Shown one piece after another: positions 26,106-34,881 of a stretch of DNA of 64,000 nucleotides. The notes under the pieces were generated by a model. That model made no database searches and was not told where the DNA came from. It was given only the letters and a program-made list of their open reading frames with translations. The position numbers and the translations under genes were made by a program. Every line of letters begins with the position of its first letter. Position 1 is the first letter of the stretch. This stretch comes from Polaromonas sp. JS666 (GTDB lineage: Bacteria > Pseudomonadota > Gammaproteobacteria > Burkholderiales > Burkholderiaceae_C), in the NCBI RefSeq assembly GCF_000013865.1, contig NC_007948.1, positions 4,455,001 through 4,519,000 on the forward strand. Reading direction: 5' to 3'.

Positions 26106-27646
26106 GGCAGGTCCTTCCCTATGGGCTGGGCCTCGATCGGCAGGCTGACAGTGAAGCAGCTGCCACCCCCACTGCGGCGCCTGAGCGCGAGCCGCCCGCC
26201 ATGGGCCGCGGCAATGGCGCGGCACACCGCCAGACCCAGCCCGGCACCCCGGTGGCCGGACTGCTCACCGCGCGCATAGGGCTCAAAAATCGCCTCCTGG
26301 TCTGCCTCGGGAACACCGGGTCCGCGGTCTTTCACCGCGATCTCCAGTTCCAGGTTGTCGGCACTCACCCCCGCCGTCCCCACCGCTGCGACCACGCCTG
26401 TCACACCCACTGTCAGGTCGACGGTGCCATCGCTGTATTTCAGCGCATTGTCGAGCAGGTTGCCCAGCATCTGGGCGAGCAGCACCGGGTCCGCCCTGAT
26501 CAGCGGCAAGCCACTCGCCACCCTGGACTTGATGCGGCGCTGCGGGTCACGCTGGCGCACGCGCGCCAGCACGGCGCCGACAATCTCCTCGATGGACTCC
26601 CAGTCGCGGCGAAGCGCCTGCTCCGAGCTGGACAGCCGCACGAATTGCAGGGTGTTCTCCGTCACCTCGCTCAGGTAAGACGCCTCGTTGACAATGCTGT
26701 CGAGCAGCCGGTCCTGATCCGGCAACGGCAGCCGGTCGCGCTGGGTTTGCAGGGACGATGCCGCGCCCATGATCGCGGCCAGCGGCGTGCGCAGGTCGTG
26801 CGACACCGCGGCGAGAAAGGTGCTTTGCAACTGGTGGCGTTGCATCTCGCCCTGCGCCTCGGCGACCGACGCGCTGAGGCGCAGCCGCCACAGTGACTGC
26901 GCCAGCAGGGCACACAGCGCCTGCGCGTGCTCCCGGCCGTCCGTGTCGCCCGACAGCGCGGGACGGACGCAGGCCGCGCCGACAACCGTGCGCGCCTTGT
27001 CACCCAGCGGGAGGTACCAGGCATTGAGCCCCGGCCAGCGTCCCGTCCCCGGCCCGAGCACGGCCGCCTCGTTCATGCAGCAGCGCAGGCCATCCAGCAC
27101 GGCCGGCTCCGCCGCCGCGTCGGGTAGCTCGTGCCGGTCATTGGCCAGCACCAGGGTGCACGGCCCGGCAAAGGCCGTGTCCAGCGCCCGCTGCCCCAGC
27201 GACAGGACCTCCGCCGGCGATGCCGCGCTGGCCAGGTCGGTGGACAAGCCCTGCAACTGGCGCGCTCGCCGTTCACTCAGGCGGGCCGTCTCCGACTCGC
27301 GCCGAAGACGCGTCGCCAGATGGCTGATGACCAGCGCAAGCACCAGCATGGTCGCCAGCCCGATGAAGAGCTCGCGATTCTCGACAACCAGGGTCCAGCG
27401 CGGGGGCACAAAAAAGAAGTTCAAGGTGGTCACAGCACCGACCGCGCAAACCACCGATTCGATCCTGCGCAGCCTGTACGAGGCGATGACGACGGCCAGC
27501 ACATAAATCATGGCTTGGCTCATGAGCGCCACATGCTGGTCGAGCAACATGCTGACAAGCGTGGCCGCCACCAGCAGCAACGCAACCGTGACCCAGCCCC
27601 GGGCCGATGCAACATCGCCGTCCTGGACTGTTGGAGCATTCATCAT
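26102..27646 (-). CDS. KdpD-like sensor kinase lacking the N-terminal KdpD domain
   Basis: 514-residue membrane histidine kinase. Residues 17-113 contain four hydrophobic helices with the DUF4118 pattern of KdpD (FFFVPPRWTLVVENRELFIGL). A GAF-like region follows (about 135-250). The kinase core has the H-box AAVSHDLRTPLAAIMGA (His283), N-box MLGNLLDNALKYSDG, and ATP-binding DRGPGVP and GAGLGLAVCR. E. coli KdpD is about 890 residues and begins with a roughly 370-residue cytosolic KdpD/USP sensor; that part is absent here and the frame starts directly before the helices. The next gene upstream is only 82 bp away, so it has not just been split off. Stimulus may therefore differ from classical KdpD. 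Confidence 0.85.
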   Translation of the reverse strand: MMNAPTVQDGDVASARGWVTVALLLVAATLVSMLLDQHVALMSQAMIYVLAVVIASYRLRRIESVVCAVGAVTTLNFFFVPPRWTLVVENRELFIGLATMLVLALVISHLATRLRRESETARLSERRARQLQGLSTDLASAASPAEVLSLGQRALDTAFAGPCTLVLANDRHELPDAAAEPAVLDGLRCCMNEAAVLGPGTGRWPGLNAWYLPLGDKARTVVGAACVRPALSGDTDGREHAQALCALLAQSLWRLRLSASVAEAQGEMQRHQLQSTFLAAVSHDLRTPLAAIMGAASSLQTQRDRLPLPDQDRLLDSIVNEASYLSEVTENTLQFVRLSSSEQALRRDWESIEEIVGAVLARVRQRDPQRRIKSRVASGLPLIRADPVLLAQMLGNLLDNALKYSDGTVDLTVGVTGVVAAVGTAGVSADNLELEIAVKDRGPGVPEADQEAIFEPYARGEQSGHRGAGLGLAVCRAIAAAHGGRLALRRRSGGGSCFTVSLPIEAQPIGKDLP

Positions 27647-27727
27647 GCGATCAGCGTAACACCGGGCCCATCAGGAATGTATAAGGAACGCAGAGGCGGA
27701 CAAGCCCGCCCCGGTTCGAGGCGGGCG

Positions 27728-28576
27728 TCAGAACGCGGTCTTGCTGCTCAAGGTATCGGCCGGCAGCTGGCCGATCTCCTCCAGCAGTTGCGCCAGGCTG
27801 CGGCCCGCTGCGCCCAGCAACGCTCGGCCCTTGTCGGCGGTAGCGGCGGCGGCATTGCCGACGGCCCCTTGCGGGTTGTAGTCCTGCATTTGCCAGGCCA
27901 GCTTGGCACTGCGGCCATCGCCCAGGATGCTGAATTTTTCGGCCCGGTCCTGCGAGGTGGAATGAAAGTCCTGCGCCTTCGCCATGTCCACCTGTTCGGG
28001 TTTGAGGGCCAGCATCATCGACGTTTCCATCTCGCCGGCATGAATGCCGAAGCGATGCTCCTGCGCGCTGAACAGGTCCGATACCGAAGCACCCTGCTCA
28101 TCAACCAGCGGCAGGCTGAACCAGTTCACGCTGTACACCAGCATGCCAAGGCGTGCCCGCAGGTCACGCGCCACCACATCCAGCAGCCCCACCTGACCAC
28201 CGTGTGAATTGAGCAGCACGAGTTTTTGAACGCCTGTCGCCGCCACGGACTCGGCGATCGCGGTCCAGAGCTGGATGATGGTTTCGGCTTTCAAGGTGAG
28301 CGTGCCGGCAAAGCGCGTGTGCTCGGGGCTGAAGCCGACCGACTGCGTCGGCAAAAACAGCACCGGCAGGTCCGCAGGCAACTGCGGCAGCGCGGCAGCA
28401 ATCACGCCCTCCACCAGCGTGGCATCCACATTGAGCGGCAGGTGCGGACCGTGCTGCTCAATCGCCGCGACCGGCAGCACCGCGATGCAACGGGTTTTGT
28501 CCAGCCGCGCAAAGTCGGGGCTTTTGAGGTCGGACCAGAAGCGGGTCGAGACAGTGGGTTTGGGTGGAGAGCTCAT
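27728..28576 (-). CDS. Creatininase-family amidohydrolase
   Basis: 282-residue metal-dependent amidohydrolase. Family landmarks are VLPVAAIEQHGPHLPLNVDATL (Glu-x-His-Gly metal site), PTQSVGFSPEHTRFAGTLTL, LLNSHGGQVGLLD (His ligand), and FGIHAGEMETSMMLAL with the Glu ligand. Members include creatinine amidohydrolase and enzymes for formamidopyrimidine or mycofactocin maturation; no mycofactocin genes are nearby. The long open frame upstream runs through the repeat element and is not coding; the ATG at 28576 is the family start. It lies 82 bp upstream of the kinase on the same strand and may be cotranscribed. Confidence 0.88.
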   Translation of the reverse strand: MSSPPKPTVSTRFWSDLKSPDFARLDKTRCIAVLPVAAIEQHGPHLPLNVDATLVEGVIAAALPQLPADLPVLFLPTQSVGFSPEHTRFAGTLTLKAETIIQLWTAIAESVAATGVQKLVLLNSHGGQVGLLDVVARDLRARLGMLVYSVNWFSLPLVDEQGASVSDLFSAQEHRFGIHAGEMETSMMLALKPEQVDMAKAQDFHSTSQDRAEKFSILGDGRSAKLAWQMQDYNPQGAVGNAAAATADKGRALLGAAGRSLAQLLEEIGQLPADTLSSKTAF

Positions 28577-28700
28577 GGGGGTATTTTGAGCTATCCGGGA
28601 TTTGATGCTGCAGGGGCCTGTTCTGGGGGTTCTGTTGGTGGGGTTGCGTTGGTGGGGGTTGCTTATGAGGTTATCGCTGTGGGCTTTCACGACCAAGCCG

Positions 28701-29300
28701 GGTCTCGCCCCGGCGGGCGACTCACTTTCTCTTGCGTCGCCAAGAGAAAGTAAGCAAAGAGAAGGCGACCCGCAGTCTGGGTCCCTACGCTGCGCTTCGG
28801 GCAACCTGCGCTGCTCGACTCCGGCGGGGGTCCGCAGAACTCGCCTGCGGCTCAGACAACTGCGGCCCTGATCCCGCCTCCATCTGTGCTGCTCGGCCCA
28901 GCCAGGACGGGGCAAGCGGGAGCGGGAACCGAAGACCGGAAGACAAAGAAAACCAAGACAAACCAGGACACGCCACGGCGTGTCCTGGTGGTTTTCGGAC
29001 TTCGGTATTCGGGCTGTTCCTCTCAAACTCCCTTCTGGCTGCGCCGAGGAGCGCAGGGCCAGGCGGATCAGGGATCGCGATTGTCTGAGCGCAGCGAGTT
29101 CGAGCGAGACCCCGCCTGGCCCGAGCACCACAGGCTACCCGTAGCGCAGCGGAGGGACGCAGACAGCAGGGTCGCCTTTTGGTATTCGCGTAACTTCGCT
29201 TTGCGAAGTGAGCGAATCCCCACTGCGTGAACTTTTGCTTACTTTCTTTTGGCGAATGCAAAAGAAAGTGAGTAGCCGCCGGGCTACCCCCGGCCAGCCG
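28701..29300. repeat. About 600-bp inverted-repeat element with hairpin ends
   Basis: The gene-free stretch 28577-29377 is filled by this element. The left arm (28724-28751) is a hairpin, ACTTTCTCTTG/CAAGAGAAAGT, followed by AAGCAAAGAGAAGGCGACCC. The right arm mirrors it: GGGTCGCC near 29169, TTTGCTTACT, then the hairpin ACTTTCTTTTG/CAAAAGAAAGT (29241-29269). A 13-bp perfect stem with a two-base loop lies at the centre (28962-28989), and a nested stem (ACTTCGC-TTT-GCGAAGT) near 29190. No transposase is encoded and all frames inside look like antisense or random products. Similar sequence is widespread in Comamonadaceae to my knowledge. It is probably a non-autonomous mobile or palindromic element. 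Confidence 0.75.
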
Positions 29301-29319
29301 CCCTCAGAAAAGCCAACAG

Positions 29320-29336
29320 GCTATCAATTCAATAGC
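29320..29336. repeat. Short GCTAT..ATAGC palindrome
   Basis: GCTATCAATTCAATAGC, 17 bp, just downstream of the radical SAM gene. Similar palindromes lie at 34068-34084 and 41654-41670, always outside genes. They look like a family of short interspersed palindromes. Confidence 0.6.
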
Positions 29337-29377
29337 AAATGACCACCATATTCGGCCAGACACAGGCCCAAAGAACA

Positions 29378-30988
29378 TCAAGCCGCCGCCGCAGCCTTCT
29401 GAATCTCCTCACGATGCGCCTGCTGACTGACATGCCGGCTTTGCCGCTCAGCCCTGAGCTTTCCGGAAACCGCCGGCAAGGCAAACCGCTCGGCACTCAG
29501 CAGTTCAGCCAGGCATTGGGGCCGCCCCCGCGCCCCACTGGCCCGGTAATCGGCCATCAACGCGGCGCGCACTTCACCTGCCGCCAATCCGCGGGTCAGG
29601 GTGAGGTGCTCAAACAGCAGATCCACCAGCTTCTCCAGCGCAAATTCGTGCGTCTTGCCGGTGGTTTTCCAGAGCCAGTCACCGAAAGTCAAAAAGTGGT
29701 TGAACGCCGAACCGGGCTCCAGCAGCAGTTTGAGCCCCAGCGCAAACCGACCCGAGTTGGCCACCATCTCCCAGTAGCGTGCAAAGCGGTTGATGCGCTG
29801 CATGGTGGCGAAGTCAATCGTCGAATTCTGCAGAATCGTGTAGGGCGTCTGCGGGTCGTAGGCCATGGCAAAGTCGGCCGTGTGCCGGGTAATGGGCGTG
29901 CCGCGCAGACGCTTCAAAATGCCAAACTGGATTTCGTGGGGGGCCAACTCATACAGGCGGTCAAACCCCTGGGCAAAGCTTTCCAGCGTTTCACCGGGCA
30001 GGCCAAAAATCAGGTCGGCATGCACATGCGCCTGGCTTTGCCCCACCAGCCAGCGCAGGTTGTCGGCGGTTTTGACGTTGTCCTGCTTGCGTGAAATGCG
30101 CTGCTGCACGTCGGGGTTAAAGCTCTGGATGCCGACCTCAAACTGCAGCGAACCGGCGGGGAACTGCACGATCAGGGCTTTCAGCCGGTCGGGCAGGCTG
30201 TCGGGCACCACCTCAAAATGCACGAACAGATCGGGCGCGGCCTGAATCCGGCCGTCCGCATCCTTCATGCGGTCCAGGAAAAACTGCAGGATGCGCACCG
30301 AGTGCTCCACCTTCAGGTTGAAGGTGCGGTCGACAAACTTGAAGTTGCGCGCGCCGCGCCGGTAGAGCGCCTCCATCTCGGCCATGAACAGGTCCAGGTC
30401 AAAGGCCCAGGCGGTCTTGTCGAGCGAGCTCAGGCAGAACTCGCACTTGAAGGGGCAACCGCGCGAGGCCTCCACATACAACAGGCGCTTGGCCAGGTCT
30501 TCGGCGGTGTACTCACCGTAGGGCAAGGCCAGTTCCGCGAGGGCGGGCTGCTCGCCGGCAATCACCTTCATCAGTGGCTTCGGGCCGTCCAACAGGGCGC
30601 GGCACAGCTTGGGAAAGCTCACGTCGCCCCAGCCGGTGATCACATGGTCGGCCAGGCGGCAAATCTCCTGTTCGCCCGTTTCGTAGCTGACCTCGGGCCC
30701 GCCCAGCACCAGCTTGATGTCCGGCCTCAGGGTTTTCAACAGGCGCACCACCTGGGTGGTTTCGACCACGTTCCAGATATAAATGCCAAGGCCTATCACC
30801 TCGGGCTTGAGCGCCAGCAGTTCCTCGACAATCTGCATGGGCCGCTGCTGGATGACGAACTCCCGCAGCTGCGCCTGCGCCCGCAGCCCCGCCCCGCCCT
30901 GCGCATCCATATTGGCCAACAGGTAGCGCAGGCCCAGCGAGGCATGGATGTATTTGGCGTTCAGGGTGGCAATAACGATGCGGGGCAT
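29378..30988 (-). CDS. B12-binding-domain radical SAM protein (DUF4080 type)
   Basis: 536-residue enzyme. Residues 1-130 form a cobalamin-binding Rossmann domain (IVIATLNAKYIHASLGLRYLLAN, then EVIGLGIYIWNVVET and VLGGPEVSYE). The radical SAM motif is C178-x3-C182-x2-C185 (SRGCPFKCEFC), with the GGE-like and FVDRTFN segments of the barrel following. The C-terminal 150 residues (AFNHFLTFGDWLWKTTGKTHEFALEKLVDLLF) fit the DUF4080 extension. Such proteins methylate or rearrange unactivated carbons, but no substrate is known for this branch. It stands alone between the large repeat and the divergent ScsB/DsbD gene. Confidence 0.9.
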   Translation of the reverse strand: MPRIVIATLNAKYIHASLGLRYLLANMDAQGGAGLRAQAQLREFVIQQRPMQIVEELLALKPEVIGLGIYIWNVVETTQVVRLLKTLRPDIKLVLGGPEVSYETGEQEICRLADHVITGWGDVSFPKLCRALLDGPKPLMKVIAGEQPALAELALPYGEYTAEDLAKRLLYVEASRGCPFKCEFCLSSLDKTAWAFDLDLFMAEMEALYRRGARNFKFVDRTFNLKVEHSVRILQFFLDRMKDADGRIQAAPDLFVHFEVVPDSLPDRLKALIVQFPAGSLQFEVGIQSFNPDVQQRISRKQDNVKTADNLRWLVGQSQAHVHADLIFGLPGETLESFAQGFDRLYELAPHEIQFGILKRLRGTPITRHTADFAMAYDPQTPYTILQNSTIDFATMQRINRFARYWEMVANSGRFALGLKLLLEPGSAFNHFLTFGDWLWKTTGKTHEFALEKLVDLLFEHLTLTRGLAAGEVRAALMADYRASGARGRPQCLAELLSAERFALPAVSGKLRAERQSRHVSQQAHREEIQKAAAAA

Positions 30989-31196
30989 GGGCCTATTATC
31001 GGAGTTGCACCCAAAATGGCTGTAATAAACCCCTCCGGGGACGGACCAACAGGCAGGTCATGCCGCGCCATCCCTGAGTTTGCCCTGATTGGGCCCTCCT
31101 TCGATTGCGGGGCGACCCGTTTTGACAAACAGGCCCTCAAGAAAGGCCAGGAACACCCCGGAACTAATGCCGCCGTCCTTTGCTCACACATCCACC

Positions 31197-33383
31197 ATGA
31201 ATTTCAAGTGCTCTCCGTTTGCCGCGTTTTTTGCTTCTGTTTTGATAGCTGTTGGCGCAATAAGCACGCCGTCTCAGGCCCAGAATTTCCAGACAAACAT
31301 CCTGAACCAGGGTAGCCGCAATGAGGCGGGCGCACTGGTAACCACCGAGCAGGTGCGCGCCGAACTGCTGGCCTGGGCGCCCGAGGGCGTGGAGGCAGGC
31401 AAGCCGGTCTGGCTGGGCCTGCAGCTGACGCACCAGCCCGAATGGCACACCTACTGGAAAAATTCCGGCGATTCCGGCCTGCCAACCCAGCTGACCTGGC
31501 AGCTGCCGGCCGGCATCACAGCAGGCGAGATCGCCTGGCCCACACCGAAAAAAATACCGGTGGGCACCTTGGCCAACTACGGCTATGAAAACACCGTGCT
31601 GCTGCCCGTGCCGCTGACGGTGGCGCCCACATTCAACGCTGCGCAGCTCAACGTCAAGCTCCATGCCACCTGGCTGGTGTGCCGCAAGGAGTGCATCCCG
31701 CAGGAAGGCGAGTTCACGCTGAGCCTGCCGGTCAAAAGCTCCACGGCGCTGAGCGGCCAGGCCTTTCAGGCCGCTTTTGCCGCCACGCCCACCGCCTTGC
31801 CGGCGGGCGGCAGCCAGGTCGAAGTCAGCGGCAAGGCCATTAAGGTCGCCCTGAGCGGGCTGCCGGCTGGCCTGCAGGGCAAAACCCTGGAATTTTTCCC
31901 CGAAACCGGCAGCGTGATTGAGCCGGCGGCGCCGTGGCAGCAAGCCTGGCAGGGCGCGGTGTGGACGGCGCAAGTGCCGCTGTCCGGCCAGCGTACCGCC
32001 AGCCCCGCGCAAATGCCGCTGGTGGTTGCTTTCAACCAGAGCGCTTATCGCATCGAAGCCCCCGTCAAGGGGACCTGGCCGGCCGTGGCCGCTGCCGCCG
32101 TGGTGCCGCCCGCGCTGGAAGCGGCCCTGAAGGCCAATGCCTCGGCCGGTGCCGCGCCAGTGCAAAGCAGCGGGCCGCCCCTGAGCCTGCTGGCCGCGTT
32201 GTTCGGCGCGCTGGTGGGAGGGATGATCCTGAACCTGATGCCCTGCGTGTTTCCGGTGCTGGCCATCAAGGTGGTGAGCTTTGTGCATGTGAAGGACCCG
32301 GGCACGCGCCTGAGCACTGGCCTGGCCTACACCGCCGGCGTGGTGCTGTCGTTTTTGGCGCTGGGCGCCCTGCTGCTGGGCCTGCGCGCCGCGGGCGAGC
32401 AACTGGGCTGGGGCTTTCAGCTGCAAAACCCGGCGGTGGTGGCCGCGCTGGCGGCCCTGTTCACGCTGCTGGGCCTGAACCTGGCGGGCCTCTTCGAGTT
32501 TGGCCACTTCCTGCCCGAACGGATCACCAGCCTGCAGTCCACGCGCCCGACCATCAACGCTTTCCTGTCGGGCGTGCTGGCCAGCGCGATTGCCTCCCCC
32601 TGTACCGCGCCTTTCATGGGCGCCTCGCTGGGGTATGCGGTGGGCTTGCCGGCGCTGCAGGCGCTGGCCATGTTTGGCATGATCGGCCTGGGCATGGCCT
32701 TGCCCTACCTGGCCGCCAGTGCGGTGCCGGCCGTGGCCCGCGTGTTGCCGCGTCCCGGCCACTGGATGGTGACCTTCCGCCAGCTGATGGCCTTTCCGAT
32801 GTTTGCCACCGTGGCCTGGCTGGTCTGGGTGCTGGGCCAGCAAAGCGGCATCGACGGCGCGGGCGCGCTGCTCGCCCTGCTGGTGCTGATGGCGCTGGTG
32901 CTCTGGTCGCTGACCCTGAAGGGTCGGGCCCGGGCCGTATTTGCGACTTTTTCAATAGCGCTTGCCGCAATTGGGGTGCTGACTGTTGGCCAAACCATCA
33001 CCAAGCCTTTGCAGGCGTCCGCGGGGCCCGCGCTGGCCACCTCCGGAAGATGGCAGGCCTGGGAGCCGGGCCGCGTCGACCAGCTGACGGCCCAGGGCCA
33101 GAGCGTGCTGGTGGATTTCACCGCCGCATGGTGCGTCACCTGCCAGTACAACAAGAAAACGACGCTGGCCAACACCGCCGTGCTGGCTGACATCGATGCG
33201 AAAAACGTCGCGCTGCTGCGCGCCGACTGGACACGCCGCGACCCGGCGGTGACGGCGGCGCTGACCCAGCTGGGCCGCAGCGGCGTACCGGTGTATGCCA
33301 TCTACAAACCAGGCCACGCGCCGGTCATCCTGTCGGAAGTGCTGTCGGTCGATGACCTGCGGACCGAACTGGCCAAGCTGTGA
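31197..33383 (+). CDS. ScsB/DsbD-type thiol:disulfide reductase
   Basis: 728-residue inner-membrane electron carrier. Signal peptide 1-28, then a periplasmic domain with C162-x3-C166 (TWLVCRKECIPQE) and the ScsB hallmark WHTYWKNSGDSGLPT. A CcdA-like core of about eight helices follows, with the paired cysteines in LNLMPCVFPVLAIK and IASPCTAPFMG. The C-terminal thioredoxin domain carries C646-VT-C649 (FTAAWCVTCQYNKK). It passes electrons from cytosolic thioredoxin to periplasmic partners in disulfide isomerisation, copper tolerance or peroxide defence. The ATG at 31197 opens the signal peptide. Two hydrophobic stretches (VLIAVGAIS and SIALAAIGV) are encoded by similar short DNA repeats. Confidence 0.88.
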   Translation: MNFKCSPFAAFFASVLIAVGAISTPSQAQNFQTNILNQGSRNEAGALVTTEQVRAELLAWAPEGVEAGKPVWLGLQLTHQPEWHTYWKNSGDSGLPTQLTWQLPAGITAGEIAWPTPKKIPVGTLANYGYENTVLLPVPLTVAPTFNAAQLNVKLHATWLVCRKECIPQEGEFTLSLPVKSSTALSGQAFQAAFAATPTALPAGGSQVEVSGKAIKVALSGLPAGLQGKTLEFFPETGSVIEPAAPWQQAWQGAVWTAQVPLSGQRTASPAQMPLVVAFNQSAYRIEAPVKGTWPAVAAAAVVPPALEAALKANASAGAAPVQSSGPPLSLLAALFGALVGGMILNLMPCVFPVLAIKVVSFVHVKDPGTRLSTGLAYTAGVVLSFLALGALLLGLRAAGEQLGWGFQLQNPAVVAALAALFTLLGLNLAGLFEFGHFLPERITSLQSTRPTINAFLSGVLASAIASPCTAPFMGASLGYAVGLPALQALAMFGMIGLGMALPYLAASAVPAVARVLPRPGHWMVTFRQLMAFPMFATVAWLVWVLGQQSGIDGAGALLALLVLMALVLWSLTLKGRARAVFATFSIALAAIGVLTVGQTITKPLQASAGPALATSGRWQAWEPGRVDQLTAQGQSVLVDFTAAWCVTCQYNKKTTLANTAVLADIDAKNVALLRADWTRRDPAVTAALTQLGRSGVPVYAIYKPGHAPVILSEVLSVDDLRTELAKL

Positions 33384-33477
33384 CCTTTGTACGAAGTGGT
33401 AACGCCGCGGATAAGGCCGTCAGAAAATGGTAAGTTAGCTAGTATAGTGACCCCTCACAGCCCGTGAGGTATTTGCC

Positions 33478-33909
33478 ATGACCCAGGTTTCCCACGCGGA
33501 ACGTATTCCGCACATTCTCAAAAACACCCAGACCATTGCGGTGGTTGGCCTGTCGCCCAAGCCGCATCGCACCAGCTTTGGTGTGTCGCGCTATATGCAG
33601 GCGCAGGGCTACCGCATCATCCCGGTCAACCCCAACGCCACCGAGGCTCTCGGCGAGAAGTCCTATCCCTCGCTGACCGAAGCCGCCAAGCATGAAAAGA
33701 TTGATCTCGTGAACTGCTTTCGCAACAGCGAAGACATCCCGCCCATCGTCGATGAAGCCATTGCAATAGGCGCCAAAGCCGTGTGGATGCAGTTAGGCAT
33801 CGAGAACCAGGCGGCGGCCGCCAAGGCGCAGGCGGCCGGGCTGCTGGTCGTGCAGGACCAGTGCATCAAGGTCGACCACACGGTGCTGCCGTCGCGCGGT
33901 CTGATATAG
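33478..33909 (+). CDS. CoA-binding domain protein (YccU-like)
   Basis: 143-residue single Rossmann domain. TIAVVGLSPKPHRTSFGVSRYMQAQGYRIIPVNPN is the CoA-binding motif of succinyl-CoA synthetase alpha-like proteins, and VWMQLGIENQAAAAKAQAAGLLVVQDQCIKVDH is the second half, ending with the conserved Cys/His pair. No catalytic His region of succinyl-CoA synthetase is present. Function is unknown but the family is widely conserved in proteobacteria. It lies 94 bp after the ScsB/DsbD gene. Confidence 0.9.
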   Translation: MTQVSHAERIPHILKNTQTIAVVGLSPKPHRTSFGVSRYMQAQGYRIIPVNPNATEALGEKSYPSLTEAAKHEKIDLVNCFRNSEDIPPIVDEAIAIGAKAVWMQLGIENQAAAAKAQAAGLLVVQDQCIKVDHTVLPSRGLI

Positions 33910-33914
33910 ACCAA

Positions 33915-33983
33915 CAGGCTGACAGGCTGACAGGCCGGGCACGCTGCGGCCGTCACAGCTTCCGGCTTCCGGCTTCCGGCTTC
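33915..33983. repeat. Two short tandem repeats
   Basis: CAGGCTGA repeated twice plus CAGG (33915-33935 region), and CTTCCGG three times plus CTTC (33959-33983), period 7. Both lie in the 225-bp gap after the CoA-binding gene. They could be slippage-prone, but no reading frame crosses them. A GCTAT..ATAGC palindrome follows at 34068-34084. Confidence 0.6.
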
Positions 33984-34067
33984 TCGCAGCATCCGCTGTT
34001 GCCACGCTGTGCCAGCGGGGCTGATCGCCACCACCCGTCCCTTCTTCAACCTGAACAGGCGCAGCCA

Positions 34068-34084
34068 GCTATTTAATCCATAGC
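34068..34084. repeat. Short GCTAT..ATAGC palindrome
   Basis: GCTATTTAATCCATAGC, about 50 bp upstream of the lipoprotein start; same type as 29320-29336 and 41654-41670. Confidence 0.55.
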
Positions 34085-34134
34085 AAGCCACGTTTGGTGC
34101 TTGCGGCATTGCAGCTTGTCTCCGAGAATGCCGC

Positions 34135-34881
34135 ATGCCCACCTTGCGCCCCCCTGTGCCGCCTTCGCTCCTGCTGTCCGGCCTGCTGGCCCTGCTGCTG
34201 GCGGGCTGCGCCTCCACCGCACCCACATCGCGCGGCGAGGCGCAATCGGCCGCCATGACCTCATCGGAACTGGCGCAATCCGACGTCAACCGCATGGCCA
34301 CGCTGGGCATGCGCGACAACCTGGACAGCCTGCTGCGCCTGGGCGACAAGCTCTACCGGCGCAACCCGGCCGAATGGCGAAAAACCGGCCTGGCCAGCCG
34401 CGAGGCGGCGCTGGCCCGGCTGCGCAGCGCCATCGAGGCGCGCAGCGCCTGGCCCGAACTGCAGGGCAAGCGCGACATCGCCGCCCTGTCGCTGGCCCTG
34501 GCGGGCGACTTCAAGGGCGACCGCGTGGCGGCTTTCATTTACGCCAGTGCCGACATGCTGGTCACCGCCCATGGCGGCAAAACCAGTTTCTACCTGACCG
34601 ATGCGCTGGACCCCCAATACATCTACAACGCGGCCCGCAACATCGAGATCGCGGTGTGGCTGCTCTCCAGCCGGCGCAACAGCGCAGGACAGCCGCTGCT
34701 GCTGGCCGACGAGATCTCCGAGCGCGAGCGCAACCTGAGTTTCGAGCGCGAGTTCGGCAAGGTGATCGGCCGGCTGGACCTGCTGGCGGCCGTGCTGACC
34801 GAGAAATACCGCCGCGCCGTGATCACCTATGTACAGAACCTGCTGGGTGGCACCTTTCTGCAGTTTTTGCCGGTTAGATAA
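34135..34881 (+). CDS. Hypothetical lipoprotein
   Basis: 248-residue predicted lipoprotein: LLLSGLLALLLAGC with lipobox LLAG-C25. The mature part is mainly helical and Leu/Arg-rich (MRDNLDSLLRLGDKLYRRNPAEWRKTGL, then ASREAALARLRSAIEAR). The segment SLALAGDFKGDRVAAFIYASADMLVTAHGGKTSFYLTDALDPQYIYNAARNIEIAVWLL looks like a conserved core seen in Burkholderiales-type envelope lipoproteins. I do not recognise a function. The stop codon lies at the edge of a 130-bp tandem duplication, whose second copy repeats the last ten bases of the gene imperfectly. Confidence 0.75.
   Translation: MPTLRPPVPPSLLLSGLLALLLAGCASTAPTSRGEAQSAAMTSSELAQSDVNRMATLGMRDNLDSLLRLGDKLYRRNPAEWRKTGLASREAALARLRSAIEARSAWPELQGKRDIAALSLALAGDFKGDRVAAFIYASADMLVTAHGGKTSFYLTDALDPQYIYNAARNIEIAVWLLSSRRNSAGQPLLLADEISERERNLSFEREFGKVIGRLDLLAAVLTEKYRRAVITYVQNLLGGTFLQFLPVR

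Noticed and set aside
28785..29261. 158-codon minus frame inside the large inverted-repeat element
   Set aside because: It follows repeat DNA, is low in complexity and matches no family; it is a by-product of GC-rich hairpins.
31164..32843. 559-codon minus frame antisense to the ScsB/DsbD gene
   Set aside because: The plus strand encodes a clear multi-domain protein; the antisense product is Gln/Arg/His-rich with no motif.
33915..33983. Short tandem repeats as a CRISPR or phase-variation tract
   Set aside because: Units of 7-8 bp with no spacers and no reading frame across them.
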